Below are positions 63,946-64,000 of a stretch of 64,000 bases of DNA, in pieces (the stretch's first letter is position 1; each line of letters starts with the position of its first letter). Under the pieces are notes generated by a model. That model saw only the letters and a program-made list of their open reading frames with translations. It had not been told where the DNA came from and ran no database searches. A program made the position numbers and the translations under genes. This DNA is from Siphonodentalium dalli. Taxonomy: Eukaryota; Mollusca; Scaphopoda; Gadilida; Siphonodentaliidae. The stretch spans positions 221,435,148-221,499,147 of the forward strand of contig CP136061.1 of the NCBI GenBank assembly GCA_032622095.1, in the 5' to 3' direction.

Positions 63946-64000
63946 GTAGAATTGAATGAGATAATACATAAAACAGTAAACAGAAACATACATGTAGCTT

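Noticed and set aside
1-64000. tRNA, rRNA or other structured RNA genes
   Set aside because: No tRNA box A/box B pair with a cloverleaf and no rRNA core sequence was recognised by eye; a covariance-model search would be decisive.

Overview
This is eukaryotic, almost certainly animal, DNA. The compact exons have GT-AG introns, one gene is spread over more than 33 kb, and there are no operons or Shine-Dalgarno sites. Most of the window is transposon-derived. Tandem arrays that end in GACG/ACGG-type tetranucleotides followed by a small hairpin, dense TTAA-flanked miniature elements and an XPG-nuclease-bearing DNA transposon together suggest a bivalve mollusc. That taxonomic call is inference.

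The only host gene I can support is on the minus strand. Six consecutive coding exons (49815 down to 16513) encode the first 465 residues of an ABCA-type full ABC transporter that resembles ABCA3. They cover the N-terminal transmembrane helix, the large lumenal loop, and most of the first membrane domain up to the linker before nucleotide-binding domain 1. All splice phases agree. The ATP-binding domains are not in the window and should lie beyond base 1. Introns run from 0.6 to 16.2 kb and are filled with mobile elements. One exon carries a 139-bp tandem partial duplication.

Upstream of the ABCA start lies a complete DNA transposon of about 6.0 kb (50479-56473). It has TIRs, a TAA target duplication and one intact 1457-codon ORF. 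The protein has N-terminal Cys/His zinc-finger pairs, a probable RNase-H-fold transposase core, an XPG/FEN1-like PIN nuclease domain and a C-terminal tesmin/TSO1-type CXC domain. It fits the Academ superfamily best and is the most striking object here.

The rest is a layered set of non-autonomous elements, many with target duplications that can be read directly. There are five 8-bp-TSD hAT-like elements; a MULE-like element with a 9-bp TSD and TIRs of about 110 bp; a TA-flanked pogo-like element; a TTAA-flanked 1.95-kb element carrying a broken THAP domain (Kolobok-like), inserted inside a hairpin MITE; many TTAA-flanked MITEs that share a common internal palindrome; a TA-flanked foldback MITE in about ten copies; a compound MITE family (D) flanking ABCA exons; one LINE 3' end; and several tandem-repeat elements of the bivalve 'pearl'/Helitron-like type. 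No tRNA, rRNA, CRISPR array or bacterial-type feature was seen.
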